A stretch of DNA of 64,000 nt from Tamarix chinensis (lineage: Eukaryota > Streptophyta > Magnoliopsida > Caryophyllales > Tamaricaceae), in contig CM060175.1 in the NCBI GenBank assembly GCA_030549775.1, positions 40,584,915 to 40,648,914 on the forward strand, written 5' to 3'. The notes below the pieces were generated by a model. That model did not search any database and was not told where the DNA came from. It worked only from the letters and a program-made list of their open reading frames with translations. The position numbers were made by a program, and so were the translations under genes. Positions 47,201 to 60,038 of the stretch are shown in pieces. Position 1 is the stretch's first letter. Every line of letters starts with the position of its first letter.

Positions 47201-50200
47201 TGTATTCTTGTTGTTTGACCTACACATATCTAAACATTCTACTCTTCCGGTTATAATCATAATTTTTTTAATTGAATTGTTATCTAACCTAGTTGTAATT
47301 TTTATATATAAATTCTAAAGTAATTATATAGTCACCTAGCATGCGTATACTCCTACATTCTGTCATTATGGTGAAGCAAAAATGAGGCATACGCCATATA
47401 ATTTAACGTGATAGAATCACATATATAAATGATATCAATAAGAATAGAACAAAGGACAATCCTATGAAATAAAGAAAATTATTATTACACCTTAAATTAT
47501 GGTCTAGGGTTTTATCATAATATAAAATTAATTATACAAAAATAATATATCAGAAATATATATATATATGTATCATAATTAGAAAAAGAAAGAATTAAAA
47601 ATAAATACGGATGAAAGTTTCTTTTGCTGAATCTTTTTCTCTTGATCTTGTCTTCCTGCCGTCTCTCTCCTCTTTCTCTAATGTCCCGCGGCTTCTGCTG
47701 CTTGTCACTTCTCTCTCTTCTCTCTCTTTTCTTTTGTTGCATTGCATCTCTCTCCCTCTCTCCCTCTCTCTTCCTTATTCCTATGACGTCTCTTTTTTCC
47801 CTTTGTCTCCTGCTGCTTTCTTGGATCCGTTTGCTGGCTTGTCATCTTGATGCAGGAGGGTAGTACAAAGAAAAAAGTCTTAACAAGAGTAGTCTTCTTT
47901 GCAGTATGCTGGGCCACAGTGCTAATATCTCTCTCCGTTTGCTGGCTTGTCATCTTCTCCTCCTGGCATCTCAACAGGCTCAAAATCTAGCTGATCCTCT
48001 AAATACTCCACCACCATCTCTGTGAACCCTAGGCGGGTATCAACTACTTATGAGCCTCCAGTAGGTGCTGTTGGCCAGTCATGACCATGTCCAGATCCAC
48101 CCTAACCTCAATCTTAGTGCTGCTGCCTTGAGATGGTGGTGGTGCTATAGGCTCTTGAGGAATTTCCTTTCCGACCCTCTTAATAACAAGTTCATTAATC
48201 AACATCTCCTCCCAGTCTTCCATCTCTACACCCTCTTCCAGGCATAAACCAGCAATCAGAGATGGGAAGAACACATGACCATCTGACTTCTCGGCGGACT
48301 CAATCCCATCTTCAGTAATCTTCCCAACATCAATTTTCTTCTTCTCAATAACGCAATAAATCAGCAGAGCCCTTTCAAATGATACTGTGCAGTTGTGGGT
48401 AGTGGGCATTAATGTGGTACCCACATAATGGTACCAGACCTGAGTAATGGGATCAAGAAGGGCAAGGACAATAGCGGTACCCTGGGTAGTGGAAGACCGC
48501 ACAATGTTGGGTTCAGCCAGAACTGCTAGAACATTACTGGGTAGGCTTGGTGGGGGATTATCAAGGAGGAGAGAACAATTATCCAGAATGCAGAGAGACC
48601 ATAGTATTCATTAATGGGTGTAGCACTAGTTTACCTTGTACCATGATGGTTTTTGCTTGCACTTGGAATTCAGGTTGCTGTAGAAATCACACTGCAGCAG
48701 ATAAAAGTTACGGGAGTGGCAGAAGCTTACCCAGTGATGGAATTCTATAGGGTGTGACAGGTAATTGGCCTCCATAATTGCAATCACCTTCTATCTGGCA
48801 ACATCTGTCACTCTTATCAATTGACATCAATCGCTCAGAAAAATACTAACATAGGAGTTGCTTACCTATCTGATACACAAAACTTGTGAGCCTATCAGAG
48901 TATTTATATAAAAACTTTACATTGTGTTGCCGGACCAAGGAAATAAATATCAGCCATTATGCCAATATATCGGCAATATGTATTTTTTTTAGCTTGCCAG
49001 TATGCTATATCCTCAACACTCGATAAGGAAATGTGAAACAGTTGATACGCATCAATACAAATCAATAGTTACCAATGCACATTCGATAAGGACTGACATT
49101 TACTATAAAAATTACATCGTCATAGTTGTGACATTACTTATCATCCTTGACGCTTCAATATCGGGACATTGTGATTGTGGCCACAATTGTGATTGAAATG
49201 TAATTTTATTGCCTGTGTCCAACACCAGATATCTCCTTCCTTGTGTTTGCTGCCCTCGAGGCGGGGAAAGGGAATAACTTTTGCACTTTGTTCCACATGG
49301 TCACTTTCCCAAAGGATAGATTATATAGCCTATTGTTGGCTGGTTCCTTTAGAGACAAGAAGAATGTTCTCAATTTAATATGTTCCCTTGTTACCCAAGT
49401 GGGTTCCATACCCGTGCAAAGGACAAGGAACACTCTCACCTGCAAGACCATGAAAATAAGGTGATTAATGAATTAGACCAAGCTTAAGTTCAAATGATGC
49501 AGCAACATCACAAATATGAGACCTAATGTAAAAGAGGCTACTAGCTCCTTCAGTGTTCTCACAGCCATGATTCCTTCTCGAGACTTCTTAGGGGCTTCTT
49601 TCTTCAACCTTAATAGGGTCATAATTTCTGAATCAAACTACTATTCACTTTGATTTGTGGATTGAAATACCTTCATATGCAAATAAAATTAAATTAAAAA
49701 AAAAATAAACAAACCATGATAACAATTTAGGAAAATTTGCCAAAAATGGAATTCTTTTTCTTGTAACATGAGACCAGTATCAAGACGCAAAAATATCATA
49801 AATTTGACCGTGACTGGTTTTCTATGAGGCTAGGATGCAGTGAGTTTTTTGATGATATATTGCACCTTTGGTAAACCTTCCCTAATGCAAAGCTATGGTT
49901 TGACGATTTTGTGCTTGCGTTTATGAAACTTAAATTTGCTAGAGAGCTTCAAGATTCATAAGAAAATACTGAAGAAACTAGTAGGTTTTCAAGAAGACAA
50001 ATCAAAAAGCACCCAAAAGTAAGACCTATACAAAGCGTTTAAAAGATTTTTGAGATTGTTTCAAATCAGAGAGAACGATCCTTAATCTGAAGATCAATGT
50101 AGTTGCGTGAGTTGGTACCAATCCCATAGAAAGTGTGTATTTATATCCTAAATGGGCCTTAGATTAGGGGGGTTGAAATTCAAGAAATTTGAGAAAAATA

Positions 50201-53200
50201 TTCAAGAACAACTGAAATCAAAGTTGATATCAATCAAAAAACAAACCTTGGTCCAGGGTTTTATAACATTGACTAACATGGTTTTATTATTGATCATTGT
50301 TGTACAAATTAATCAAATTATGTGATCAATATTCAGTGTCCTATGTCCTCTTAGTTTAGTTAACTGGAAACAAGCATTCTAATAACCCTAATTATTGAAT
50401 AATCAAGCTTGATATATCAAATTTGATAGCAACTTTACAGATTAGAAACATTAATCAAGTTAAATAGCACATGTATAAACATTTGTATTTAATTTAACTA
50501 AATGTTGCTCCTAAGATCAATTGATCAGACATGATTTGATAATTAATCTTAGTTGCTCCACAAACAGTTATGCATTGATGTCTAATCTAGCTGCAATGAA
50601 TAATAAACTAGTTGGCCACCCCGATAATCAAACAAAAATAATAATGCAAACAAACACAAAAGTACAATGAATACTTAAGGCATAAACTAAATAATAAACA
50701 CAAGTTTTCACAATTTTTTTAATATCATGGACCTAATTTCCTTTGATCAGGATTAATGAGTTTACTACGTAGGGCCACGGAAAAATGAGAGGAAAAATAA
50801 ATTAGATAGGCTGCCAAAACGTGGGATTATGTCTACCAAGGATATTCTTGATCCAAATGGAATCCAAAAACTTGGAAGATAAACACTATAGATCTTTTTT
50901 TTATAAAATTATTATTAGCGCAGTTTGAATTACTTTAATCCTGGTTCGAATGATGGGAGCTCCACCCAAAATACTGAAACTCACCAAGTCTTCCCATAAT
51001 TGTGAAATAATATCGTTTTATTACATTTGTAATGTTTCCAATGTCAAAATACGAACTATAAAAGGATATGCAGGTAATGAATAACTAAATAATCACAAAA
51101 GACTAAGCCTTATTGGTTGAAAATATGATAATATATGCTCTTATCAGCCTCCCAATTCTTCCCTCATCATTCTCCCTTTGAAATGAATACTTTAATGGTA
51201 TTGAAATGTCTTGGATGAAGATGAACACATAATCTTTATCAAGTTCTATAGCCAAAAAATAAAGAAAGAAAAAAGAAAGAGAGACGCAAGAACTAAATGA
51301 ACTTATTGACTTGCTAATAAACATAAACCCATGAGTCAACTCCTTGGACAACTTGGAAGAAGTGTCCATATCTAGAGCATTATAGAAATTCTTACCATAA
51401 TCATTATTTTAGCTATGTAGTGGATCATTAAATATATTTCAAAATGGGATACCATTGAAACATGGATAATAATCAGTTTGTTACTATTTGAAACCTTGGG
51501 AGCATTGAAAAATATCCTTTATCTTCTCCCTAACATCAAGACAAGCCATAATTGGATGCAATTTTGCATTAAATTTGACATTAAGTCAAGTTGTTAAATA
51601 GAGTTGCATTTTCATTCAATTTATCCCTGCTCTTGACCATTTTGTTCTAATAGAATTATTAATTAAATAATTGAATTGCGATTGGCTTGGATGAATTTGT
51701 AGAGGTGTTCATGCAATGGTGATTGAATGGCAATACTTGGCAGCACACCCCTTTCAGCCCAAGGGGTTGAAGTATTGATATAAAACGTATGTAGGGTGAC
51801 TCTTTTGATAAACTTAATATTTCTTGAAACTAAGGTTCAATATTAATAGACTTAAAAGTAATTGCCAAAATCTCAACTTGGCCAACTAGTAGTCCTATTT
51901 GATAAGGAAAATTTCTCAGGCATATGTTTGTGCAATAATTATTTTAAATATTTATAAATTCTCCACATAGTTAAAATTGTATTCCTCTTGTTTCACAATA
52001 TAGTTCACTTTTTTTCAAAAGATTGTTTTAAAATATAAGTCATATTATGGAAACTTATACAAATTAAATGCTATATTTCTTATTATATCCTTTATTTTAT
52101 CCATTAATTAATGATCAAGTTGTTAAAATTATATTTATGTGAAGGTATATTAATCATCATAAACATTTTAATTCTTGAAATTTATTAATTTTTAGTCAGC
52201 GTGTCAAGCTAAAAGTGACCTATATTGTGAAACGGAAGGAGTAATAAATACCAATAGAACATCTAAAGACTAACATATAACATAAAGCCCTAGCTTTGGG
52301 CCTTTGACTTCCCTACTTTTCCCAGATAGTATAGAGCTTGAAAAGAATGTTGTATTTGACTGTTTATGTACTAGGAGCACTAAGTGGCTGGATGGGTTTT
52401 AGCACTAAAGGATGTGTTGCCATGTAATTCAGCTTCCTACTTCCTCTGGTCACTTTCAAGATCTGAACTTAATTAGGAATTTAGATTTGCACTCTCCCGT
52501 CAACCATTCTACTTGTCCCAACTTCTCTTTGTATATTTTATTGTTAGAGGAAAGCTTGTATGTTGCATGGAAAAAATATTGTCAATAAGCAACATATCAA
52601 CCAATATGTATCAGATTTTTAGCCTTCCTATGTAAAATGCCAAAATGAAATCACTTGCATATCAACCAATATTGACAATACTTACTATCTTTAAGATTTT
52701 CCGATATTGACAATCTGACACTAGAAAAAAGAATAAAAAACACTCCGTGGCACTACTTACCAGGGCTCCATGACTGCCACCACAATTTTGTTTTGGTTTA
52801 GTCTAATTTCTTACCTGGATTCTTTATCCCAATGCAGGGAGGTTGCTGTAATAATAAGCAGCGAGCATAAGTTTTATGTGCTACTCACTGATGCTCTAAT
52901 TGATGGGTCAGGTTAGAATTGTTGTGGTATGAACTCTTTTTAGGAGTTTTTAATTCTCTCTCTCTCTCTTATCTTCTTCTTCTTCTTTGTCTTCTTCTTT
53001 TTCTTTGTGATATGTAGCTCGTTGAATAGTTTGAAGTTCTGCAGCTTAACTTATGCTACATGATGATTCATAGGGAAGGATGTAACTTTAATAGGTTCGC
53101 ATGAGATGGAAGATGTGAATGATGTGTTGGTTGGTTTGGGGCTTCAGGTTGTGAGGTTAGTTATTCCTTATAATCATTTTGACATTTTTAGGTAATGCTT

Positions 53201-56200
53201 ATATCACCCACAAAGAAAACAGAAAAAAAAAAGAAAAAAAAAAGAAAAAAAAAAGAAGCCTTTGGTTCCACCATAGGTGTTGCTACACCCCCATTGCTAT
53301 TCAAATTTGTTCCGACTCTTTGTCTCCTTAACCTTTGGGCATGACCGATCTTCTTAAATTGATTTAGTCCAATCTTCTTAAAGCATCCTCTTCCTCATCA
53401 TATTCTACATATTCTGCATGTGTTCTTACCCTTTACCTTTCCGTACCCCCCTCATGTATGTGCTTTGTTTTCTTAGGTTCCATCCTGCCTGATCCCAGTA
53501 AATACTCGCCAACCATTTATTTTTGTGTGCTTCCTAGTGTTAATCTTGCTATATGTATCTCTGCCAAGTTGTCTTTGGGATTGTAGCATTCTTTCAAGCA
53601 AGCAATAAGGGCTGTCTCAAAGCAACCTTAGCAGTGTTGGCACACCTACCTTCTGAATGTGGTTTATTATTTTTTTCAACAACTGACGTTGCCCTTCTAC
53701 TCTCCAACCATAAAATGTACACGAAAAGCCTCCATGTCCGTTAAATGCATAGCTTTGCAATCCTTACAGTGTTTTGGCAGCTGCACTGTTTACCCTACTT
53801 GCATTGAAATATCATTCTACTTGTTATACAGCCTTTGAAATTTACCCTTTCATATGCAAGTATGCTGTGTGTTAACTGAGTAAGTATGCTCATGGCACAG
53901 GGTTAGGATTGACGATCGTGCAGCATATCTGTTTATGATGCGTAGTAGTACAATTTCTATCCAATTGCTCTTTATGTTGGAAATCATTGATTCACATAGA
54001 TCAATCAGCAAATGCCATTTGAGAAGGTGATATTGTCACGCTTGATTCAGTTCTAATGCATATTATAGTTGACTATTGGAGACTATGTAATATCGCATTC
54101 TTTCATGATTATGATGGATTATGATTCTGGAATGGCAGCATGGAGCAGATTCAAATGAATCTTTTTGATAAAAATATTTGTGGAGGTTCCAAGGTGAACA
54201 TCTATCAGTATGCTGTGGTGCTCTTCACGAGCTGTGATTCTGAAGGTATCCCTTTCTCAATTGTTATAGTAGGTTTCATGAAAAGATGGAATTTCAAAAA
54301 CTCTTTTCTTTCCTCTTCTCAGGCTTTGGATTTCATCATGTTACTAGTCATTGTTAAGAGCTTTTAAATTGGAAATACAGCTTGTGAATTTTTGCTTTTA
54401 CCATTTTATTCTTATCATGATCTAGTGGCTTCTGATTCCTTCTTGTATTGATTGAGAACAGATCAAAGCTGGGTTTTAAGATCATTGTTCGTGAATGATG
54501 TACACTTGTTTGTGTGCATTGAGAATTTTTCGCAATTCGACTCTTTGTCGGCTGATGCAGCTTCCCCTCCATACTTTCTGCTTGATTCAAGTTGCTTCAT
54601 CACTGATATATCCACAATGGTAATTTCTGTGCCTGTAGTCTCTTTCCTGCATTAACTTGCAAATTCTTTAGCTACTTTATTCATCATATTGATGGACACA
54701 TGAATCACAAACTCATGTTGGAACTAGATGGTTGGTATGATGAAATAGAATTTTTTATAAGAAAGAGGCTTGAAAAGCTCCCATCATCCTTGCTTCATAA
54801 TATGTGATATTAGCACTCTATCTTATGGACCCCAAAGTGGCCAATTTTGTGTTAGGAAATGCTCCCATTGAAACTTTTGTTTGAGAAAAGTTAGACTTAT
54901 GTTGAGAATTTGTATTTGGTTGATGATTTTGGAGGTTGCATCCAAAATTGAGTGTTACTTTTGATTGGTAACTAAGTGACATTATTACTCTTCATCGCAT
55001 GAGTACTTCAAAAAGTGACATTTCCCGTTTTGGGTTGGGAACTCTTCAAAAACCCTTGAAAAATACTTTTGGCCATTCTTGTCCTTAGTTAGAATTATAT
55101 CTTTATCCCATATTTTGAGTATAGACAGGCCTATCTTATGTCTGACATCCTATTATAATTTCAAAAGTATATGTCTCCCCTCTAATTTTATAAATTTAAC
55201 TTTATTGATTGTCGAATCCGGTGAGCCATCTAAGAACTTGTTAGCTATAATAGTTCTTTGATAATCATTACTTTTTTGAGAGGTTATTTGTTTATAAGAT
55301 TAGATTTTTTTTAGAACTTATATTTGGTTAAGATATTATTTAGTTGAATATTTTCTGACATTGAGAATATCTACACACAATGTTTTCCATGTGCTACTTC
55401 AAAAGTTTGATGTTTCTACAGATGCATTTTCATCCAGCTTTTTTCTGTCCCTGATTTCTTTTTTTCTTTCTTTCTTCTTCTTTTGGTGAAGTATACTAGT
55501 GGAAAAAGGGGGGGGGGATAAAGGGAAGGGAAAATACTAATGCACTGGGTTAGAATCAAATCTGAATTTTTTTTTCCCAATGATTGAGGCACAATTAGCA
55601 ACTAGGCTAATGGGAGATTCCTCCTATCCCCATTTTCTTGAAACTTATGAATTGCTTATAAGGTAAATTTGTATGATATTAGATGGAAATTATGAGGCTT
55701 TTATATCATATTTCTAATGATATATGTTCTAGAGAAACTAACCGGGGCTTCAAGATTCAAGAACATTTTGATAGTATCATACCTTTTCGCTTAGTATTTT
55801 GTTGTTTGTGTACTTTTTGTAGCTTTGCAATCATGCTTCTTTCTTCATGTCTTCGTATATGGTAGTTGAGTATATTCACCTCCCATGGTAACCTATCTAA
55901 CATACTTTTAGCGTACAAGCCATACCGATACCCTTGAATTAACTATAGATAAGACGTGTGATCAACAATCATGGAATTCAAAAAATACATAATAACTAAT
56001 CTCAAGTATGTTAGATGCCAATTTGATTCTTATGCCTTGCACATTGCATTGTATAGATATATGATATTCCTTTACATTGTAGCATGAAAAAAAAAAATCT
56101 CAAAGTCCTTGTCGAGGCTTTTCTAACACTTACAAAATTTCTATTCTCTATTTAGTTACTAGCTATTGAACCGTAAATTTTTGTGATTTCCGGTCATATC

Positions 56201-59112
56201 TATCATTGAACACCCTTCTTGTATCACAATAGGTTCCTGGCCATTTTCATTTACTGATTTTCAGTTTAGCATTATTGTCACTAGTGGTCACTTTGAAGCA
56301 GATGGCCAAACTTTGCTCTAACTTCCAAAAGCAATGAACTATTCCTCAATGGTAAGCGTCTCATGTGAGGCTGTAATGGAGTCGAGTTGGCTCTCGAGCT
56401 ACTCGGCGTGGCTCATTAAAAGTTCGGTTCAATTTATTCATTTAGTTAAACAAGCCAAGTCCGAGCTTCAAAAAGTTTAGCTCGACTCATTTATAGCTTA
56501 GGCTTGTGAATTCAATTCGGTTCAATAAAAGTTTGGGTTAATTCATTTGTTTAGTCGAACAAGCTGAGCCCAAGACTCACTTTCATGCCTATTTATTAAA
56601 CGAGCTGAGATCAGGGTTGTTTGGCTTGATCCAGCTTATTTATAGTCTTAGTCACATGTATACATCGGGGAAATCAAAGGATCTGTGCGATAAAGAAAAA
56701 TGGATGAAATTGAGGTTCAAAAGATTCCCACGGTTCCTTTATCACAATGTCCTCACCATAGTTTTAAAAACCATACCAGACCGGCTGGTACGACTACTGA
56801 ACCGATAAACTGTTCAGGTCACCAGCTAGATTTCATGCACTAGTCCTCAGGAGCTCAGAGCTGATCAAAACTAGCCAAAAACAGTCTGACCAGTGAAAAT
56901 TGATGAAGCTCAGAAATCCAGTCACTTGGATTGGTTAAAAAATCGGTTAGGAGTCGATCAAATTCATATGTAGTTTAGTTATATATATATTTCACAAATT
57001 TTTATCTAGTATGTACTACTGGTCCAACCAATCCAAACTATTGGTTCGAATACTGAACCAGTGAATTATTCATGCTACTAGTTTGATGATCAGTCTGGTT
57101 TTTAAAACTATGATCTTCACCATATTGATTCTACTATGAAACAATTATCTTTCCTTCCACCAATCTTTATTAGAGTTGAAGTTTCTAGTTTGACCTTATT
57201 TGGGGCGCATCTTACTTCCCACGATGGGTTGACACAAAGCCACCAACCATGTTATGATAATTTAATCACCTTAATGCTGACATTATTCCATTCTTGTTCG
57301 TCAAGTTTGGGATGTTTATTCCTTCCTTGTCATGTGCTCTTTAAAAATGTCTCCAAAGTATAAAGTCTTAAATAGTTGATTGTATGTTCATATGTGTAAC
57401 TATGCTAATTTTGTGAGCCGTGTATTATTCACTCCTCTCAAAATTTGTCAAAGTTTTACAAATCTATGCTGATTTTCTGAGCCATCTATTTCTCATTCCT
57501 CCCGACGTGATGTTACCACTGTATTTTTGGTACACTATAAAGTACATTTTCAGCTTGGAAATATTACATTCCAACAATCATCAAACTTGTACAGTAGTTG
57601 AGTATTCTTTCACCATATTAAGCGAAAAGCTCTTCTTCTTGATCTGAGTACTTTGTCATGTTATTAGATGATCAAGTCTAATGCAAGTATCCTACAATCT
57701 AGCTTAGTACTATGTTGAATATGCTCAATATCTTGCAATAATAAGACATGCACATAAATGATGTATAAAAGGGACATTGAGCATTACCAATTACATAATA
57801 CAAACATCTATATATATTGGGCAACAAGGGAGTGTCTATATTTTGCAGAAGTCATTCGTAAGATGCTTGTCAACAGTACGGACTTTGACATGTTCCCAGA
57901 ATCGCCCACGATTTTCTACTCCTAAAATCATTTCCTTGTGTCTTAGACATCGCCTCACAATAATTTTGCAATGCTCACCCGATGCTAGAGAAGTATCATA
58001 CAAGCAACATGTGTTCTTCAATAAATTCGAGAACCTTCAACTCTATCAGTCTAAACATATTTTTTATGGCATATTTGTACTCCTTCACAATCACAATGCT
58101 TTCACTTGTGTGCCCATGATCGTTTTGTCATAGGGACCCCATCAACTCAACCAAACCATGTTCATCGACCTGATGTCAGTGAGCCCGTATAGTATATACA
58201 CCTCACACTTCAATCATGATGAAGTTAGTCGCCATCTAACATGCTTCCACCAGGTGCCCACAATCTCATCAGGCTATGCAATAATGCAGATAAATGTTTG
58301 CTGAATGATGGGGCAACAAGTTTTTTAAAGGTACATGGTGTAGCACCTCTTAATGCAACCATTATCCCACTTTCCATCCAGCTATGCACCATGCCGAATA
58401 TGCTTAACATTTCATAGTAATAAAACATGAGAAATGTATGGAGGGGATAATGAGTATTAGTGTATTACAAGTTACATGATAATAGTAATAAGGTTGTGCA
58501 CATGAGGCATTAAAGGAGTGCCCTGTTCGTTCACAAGATGCTTGAATAAGGCACCAAGCATAACAACCTGCTGAGAGATTTGTTTTGGGTGTAAGGTTGA
58601 TGTCATCAAAGTCTGTCTAGTTATCTCGTTGCTTGTTTCTTTGTATGTAGTTTGGTTTTTCATAGACTAATGACTTGTTTAAGATTTATCTTGGTACTGG
58701 GACAATGTGTTAATTGTTGTTGTTAGGTTGTTAGTGTACCATGCTTTCATTCTAATATTTATTGTGTAGTTTTTATATATGTATTTGCCTTCAAACTATT
58801 TTCCACCTACGACATAATGATAACGTTGTCTCAATGTATAAAATTTCATACTACCCCCCCCCCCAACATTTTTAGGTCATTGATGATGGAGAGAGTGGAA
58901 ACGTTGCATTGACTATTGAACTCGATCGAGCAAGGCCTTGCTTTTCAATGATAAGCGATATCATTAAGTTGAATGTTGGGCTCAGAAGTGTAGATAGAGT
59001 TTCAAAATGTCAGACGTGGAAGCTCAAATGGTCCTCTAAAGAAGGTCTATGTAAGTTTGTGGCCTTGTTGAAGGCACTTCATGTAAGAATATACCGATCT
59101 GGTTGTCAATGA
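38229..59112 (+). CDS. Leucine-rich-repeat protein, STK11-interacting-protein-like (11 exons)
   Basis: Exons: 38229-38672, 38783-39040, 40545-40787, 40946-41095, 41186-42513, 52838-52911, 53074-53155, 53901-54026, 54139-54245, 54462-54619, 58876-59112. All introns are GT-AG and phases join exactly, giving 1068 codons plus stop. Residues 1-115: conserved N-terminus (YLRAYVSDLGDHRALEQ). About 115-305: LRRs (LKVLELRGCDLSTSA, VETLDLSRNKF, LTQLDVGFNQL, LEGLDLCYNIISNF, LNSLWLEGNPLCCARWYRPQ). About 366-800: acidic, Ser-rich middle (SVASSDSDTSSSEDE near 615) with a basic patch KRKLKRR near 684. About 800-1068: C-terminal region (SSEHKFYVLLTDAL, SPPYFLLDSSCF, KWSSKEGLCKFVALLKAL). From memory, plant relatives are labelled 'outer arm dynein light chain 1' or STK11IP-like; the function is unproven. 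No signal peptide or membrane segment. The start has A at -3. Confidence 0.87.
39638..39900. mobile_element. Stowaway-like MITE in intron 2 (decayed)
   Basis: The left end TTCTGTTTCACAATATATG and the right end CCTATATTATGAAACAGAG are inverted repeats. The interior shares AATATAAATCACATTA and CAGAAACTTATA with the better copy at 51982-52241. The boundaries and the TA duplication are blurred. Confidence 0.65.
42900..43590. repeat. Foldback-like repeat built on CCTAGGC / GCCTTGGC words
   Basis: The left part (GCCTAGAGGCTAGGCTCAAG, GCATGCCTAGGCAAAG) is loosely complementary to the right part (CTTGCCTTGCCTAGATG, GTGCCTTAGGTGCACC). The pattern resembles known GCC-rich plant foldback elements. Ends and target duplication are not defined. 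Confidence 0.4.
44533..44756. mobile_element. Palindromic MITE-like element in intron 5
   Basis: The left arm from GATATTTGGCCTAATATTTTTGG and the right arm (complement GACATTTGACCTAATACTTTTTGG) pair over most of about 110 bp each, including ACTGGGGTAACC / GGTTACCCCAGT near the centre. No coding sequence. No clear target duplication was found, so the superfamily is unassigned. Confidence 0.6.
44878..45200 (+). repeat. Tandem duplication, unit about 165 bp
   Basis: Two diverged copies share GTATAAAGAAGAAAATTCAA, AAAAAGTGCTGAAAATAAGG, AAGATTAAACTAGTT and CAGGCAAGGAGGA in the same order. They lie within intron 5. The minus frame 45131-45313 overlaps the second copy and is not a gene. Confidence 0.85.
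48044..48607 (-). pseudogene. 'Putative plant transposon protein' domain fragment
   Basis: The minus-strand frame is open from a stop at 48607 to a stop at 48044. It has no ATG near its start; the first in-frame alternative is GTG at 48502. The segment WYHYVGTTLMPTTHNCTVSF, then RALLIYCVIEKKKIDVGKI, then GHVFFPSLIAGLCLEEGVEM matches the pattern of the plant domain annotated as putative plant transposon protein (Transposase_32 in Pfam, from memory), common in retroelement-derived sequence. It sits antisense in intron 5 of the LRR gene and lacks any companion domain. Probably a fossil insertion. Confidence 0.7.
51982..52241. mobile_element. Stowaway MITE in intron 5
   Basis: The left end TTCCTCTTGTTTCACAATATAG and the right end CTATATTGTGAAACGGAAGGAG are inverted repeats of the Stowaway (Tc1/mariner) type. 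TA flanks at 51980-51981 and 52242-52243. About 260 bp, non-coding. Confidence 0.85.
56367..56595. repeat. GAGCTCG-rich MITE-like repeat
   Basis: Words such as GAGTCGAGTTGGCTCTCGAG and AACAAGCCAAGTCCGAGCTT, with a loosely inverted partner at the right end (AGACTCACTTTCATGCCT). This is the general look of a common hAT-related plant repeat. The target duplication was not found. Confidence 0.4.
56757..57112. mobile_element. hAT-like MITE in intron 10
   Basis: The left terminal repeat CATAGTTTTAAAAACCATAC pairs with the right end CTGGTTTTTAAAACTATG. The flanks GTCCTCAC (56749-56756) and ATCTTCAC (57113-57120) agree at 6 of 8 positions, consistent with an aged 8-bp duplication. 356 bp, non-coding. 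Confidence 0.8.
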
Positions 59113-60038
59113 CAGGTAAATGATCAAGAGGAAGGCTTGGTTTGATTATCTCCTTATTAAATTCATTCTTTTTGTTCATTCTCGAAGATCGACTACCTGT
59201 ATATAGCTCAATTTGTATAAATAGGTTTCTCATTATCATTATTATTATTGTTTGTAGTACATTACTGTACAGGTAATAGGTCAAGTGAAAGTTCCTCACA
59301 GAGCTTCGAGTGTTCAGTTATTTATTTTTTGGCTTATTTTATGAACTTGTATTCATGAAAGTATTGCCTTTGGAAGGAAAAATGCCTGGATTGAGGGTAT
59401 TTGGTAGAATATTTGAGTATGTATGTGCAGGAAGAGAGAAGTATTGTGTATAAGAATGTTTTGGAAAGGAAAACAATTACATTGAGGATAAATGCCTCAG
59501 TGAACAATCAACAGTTGATAGCCTGTCAGGGAAAAACCTCATTCATTACAAGAGCTAGTGTAACGTGCCCTTTTGTTTTTTTCAGCTTACAAATGCCAAG
59601 CAGAAGCAAATCAAAGAATTAGGATGAGACTATCACATTTAACATTGAGGCATGCATATCACATAACATACATGAGTGGAAATTCAGGATTACACAACCC
59701 ACACAAGATTTTAAAAGTTGGGGATGGGGTCTAAATACAAGAGTAAATGATTTAAGAATAAAAGAACAAAAAATTGAATAGAAGTATGGAAAGTAGGAAA
59801 CTAAATAACCCTCACATTTATTCTACTTTTGACAATTTAAAGGTATTATTACAACGTTGATTATTTTGACTCTTGGAGTTATTCAATTGTTACATACATT
59901 GTAAATATAATAATCATACTATACCTTAAAAGAGATAGAATGTTCATAATAGTCATATAATCACATGAGAAAACATCAACCATGCATTACCATAAGAGAA
60001 GACATATGATAACATCAATCCATCCCAACCAACCATTT

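Larger units (their letters stand above)
42514..52837 (+). other. Intron 5 of the LRR gene, 10.3 kb
   Basis: Donor AG|GTACAG at 42514 and acceptor TGCAG|G before 52838. The split codon and the protein on either side (HQAQYLER / REVAVIISSEHKFYVLL) join cleanly. It holds MITE-like and foldback repeats, a tandem duplication, a transposon-gene fragment and simple repeats. Small frames inside (43892-44095, 45131-45313, 46073-46261, 46778-46981, 47515-47983, 49002-49464, 51103-51369) show no recognisable domain. Confidence 0.85.
54620..58875 (+). other. Intron 10 of the LRR gene, 4.3 kb
   Basis: ATG|GTAATT at 54620 to TTTTTAG before 58876, phase 0. It contains two MITE-like elements (below). A pair of diverged direct repeats (about 57705-57800 and 58395-58480) shares a TATGCTCAATAT...AATAAGACATG...GAGCATTA theme. 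Frames such as 57777-58133 and 58225-58428 show no recognised domain. Confidence 0.8.

Noticed and set aside
49193..49464. Overlapping frames of 61-81 codons on both strands in intron 5
   Set aside because: No recognised domain; the frames shadow each other and no codon pattern favours one.
57777..58428. 118- and 67-codon frames in intron 10
   Set aside because: No domain recognised, opposite strands, within diverged direct repeats. Not supported as genes.
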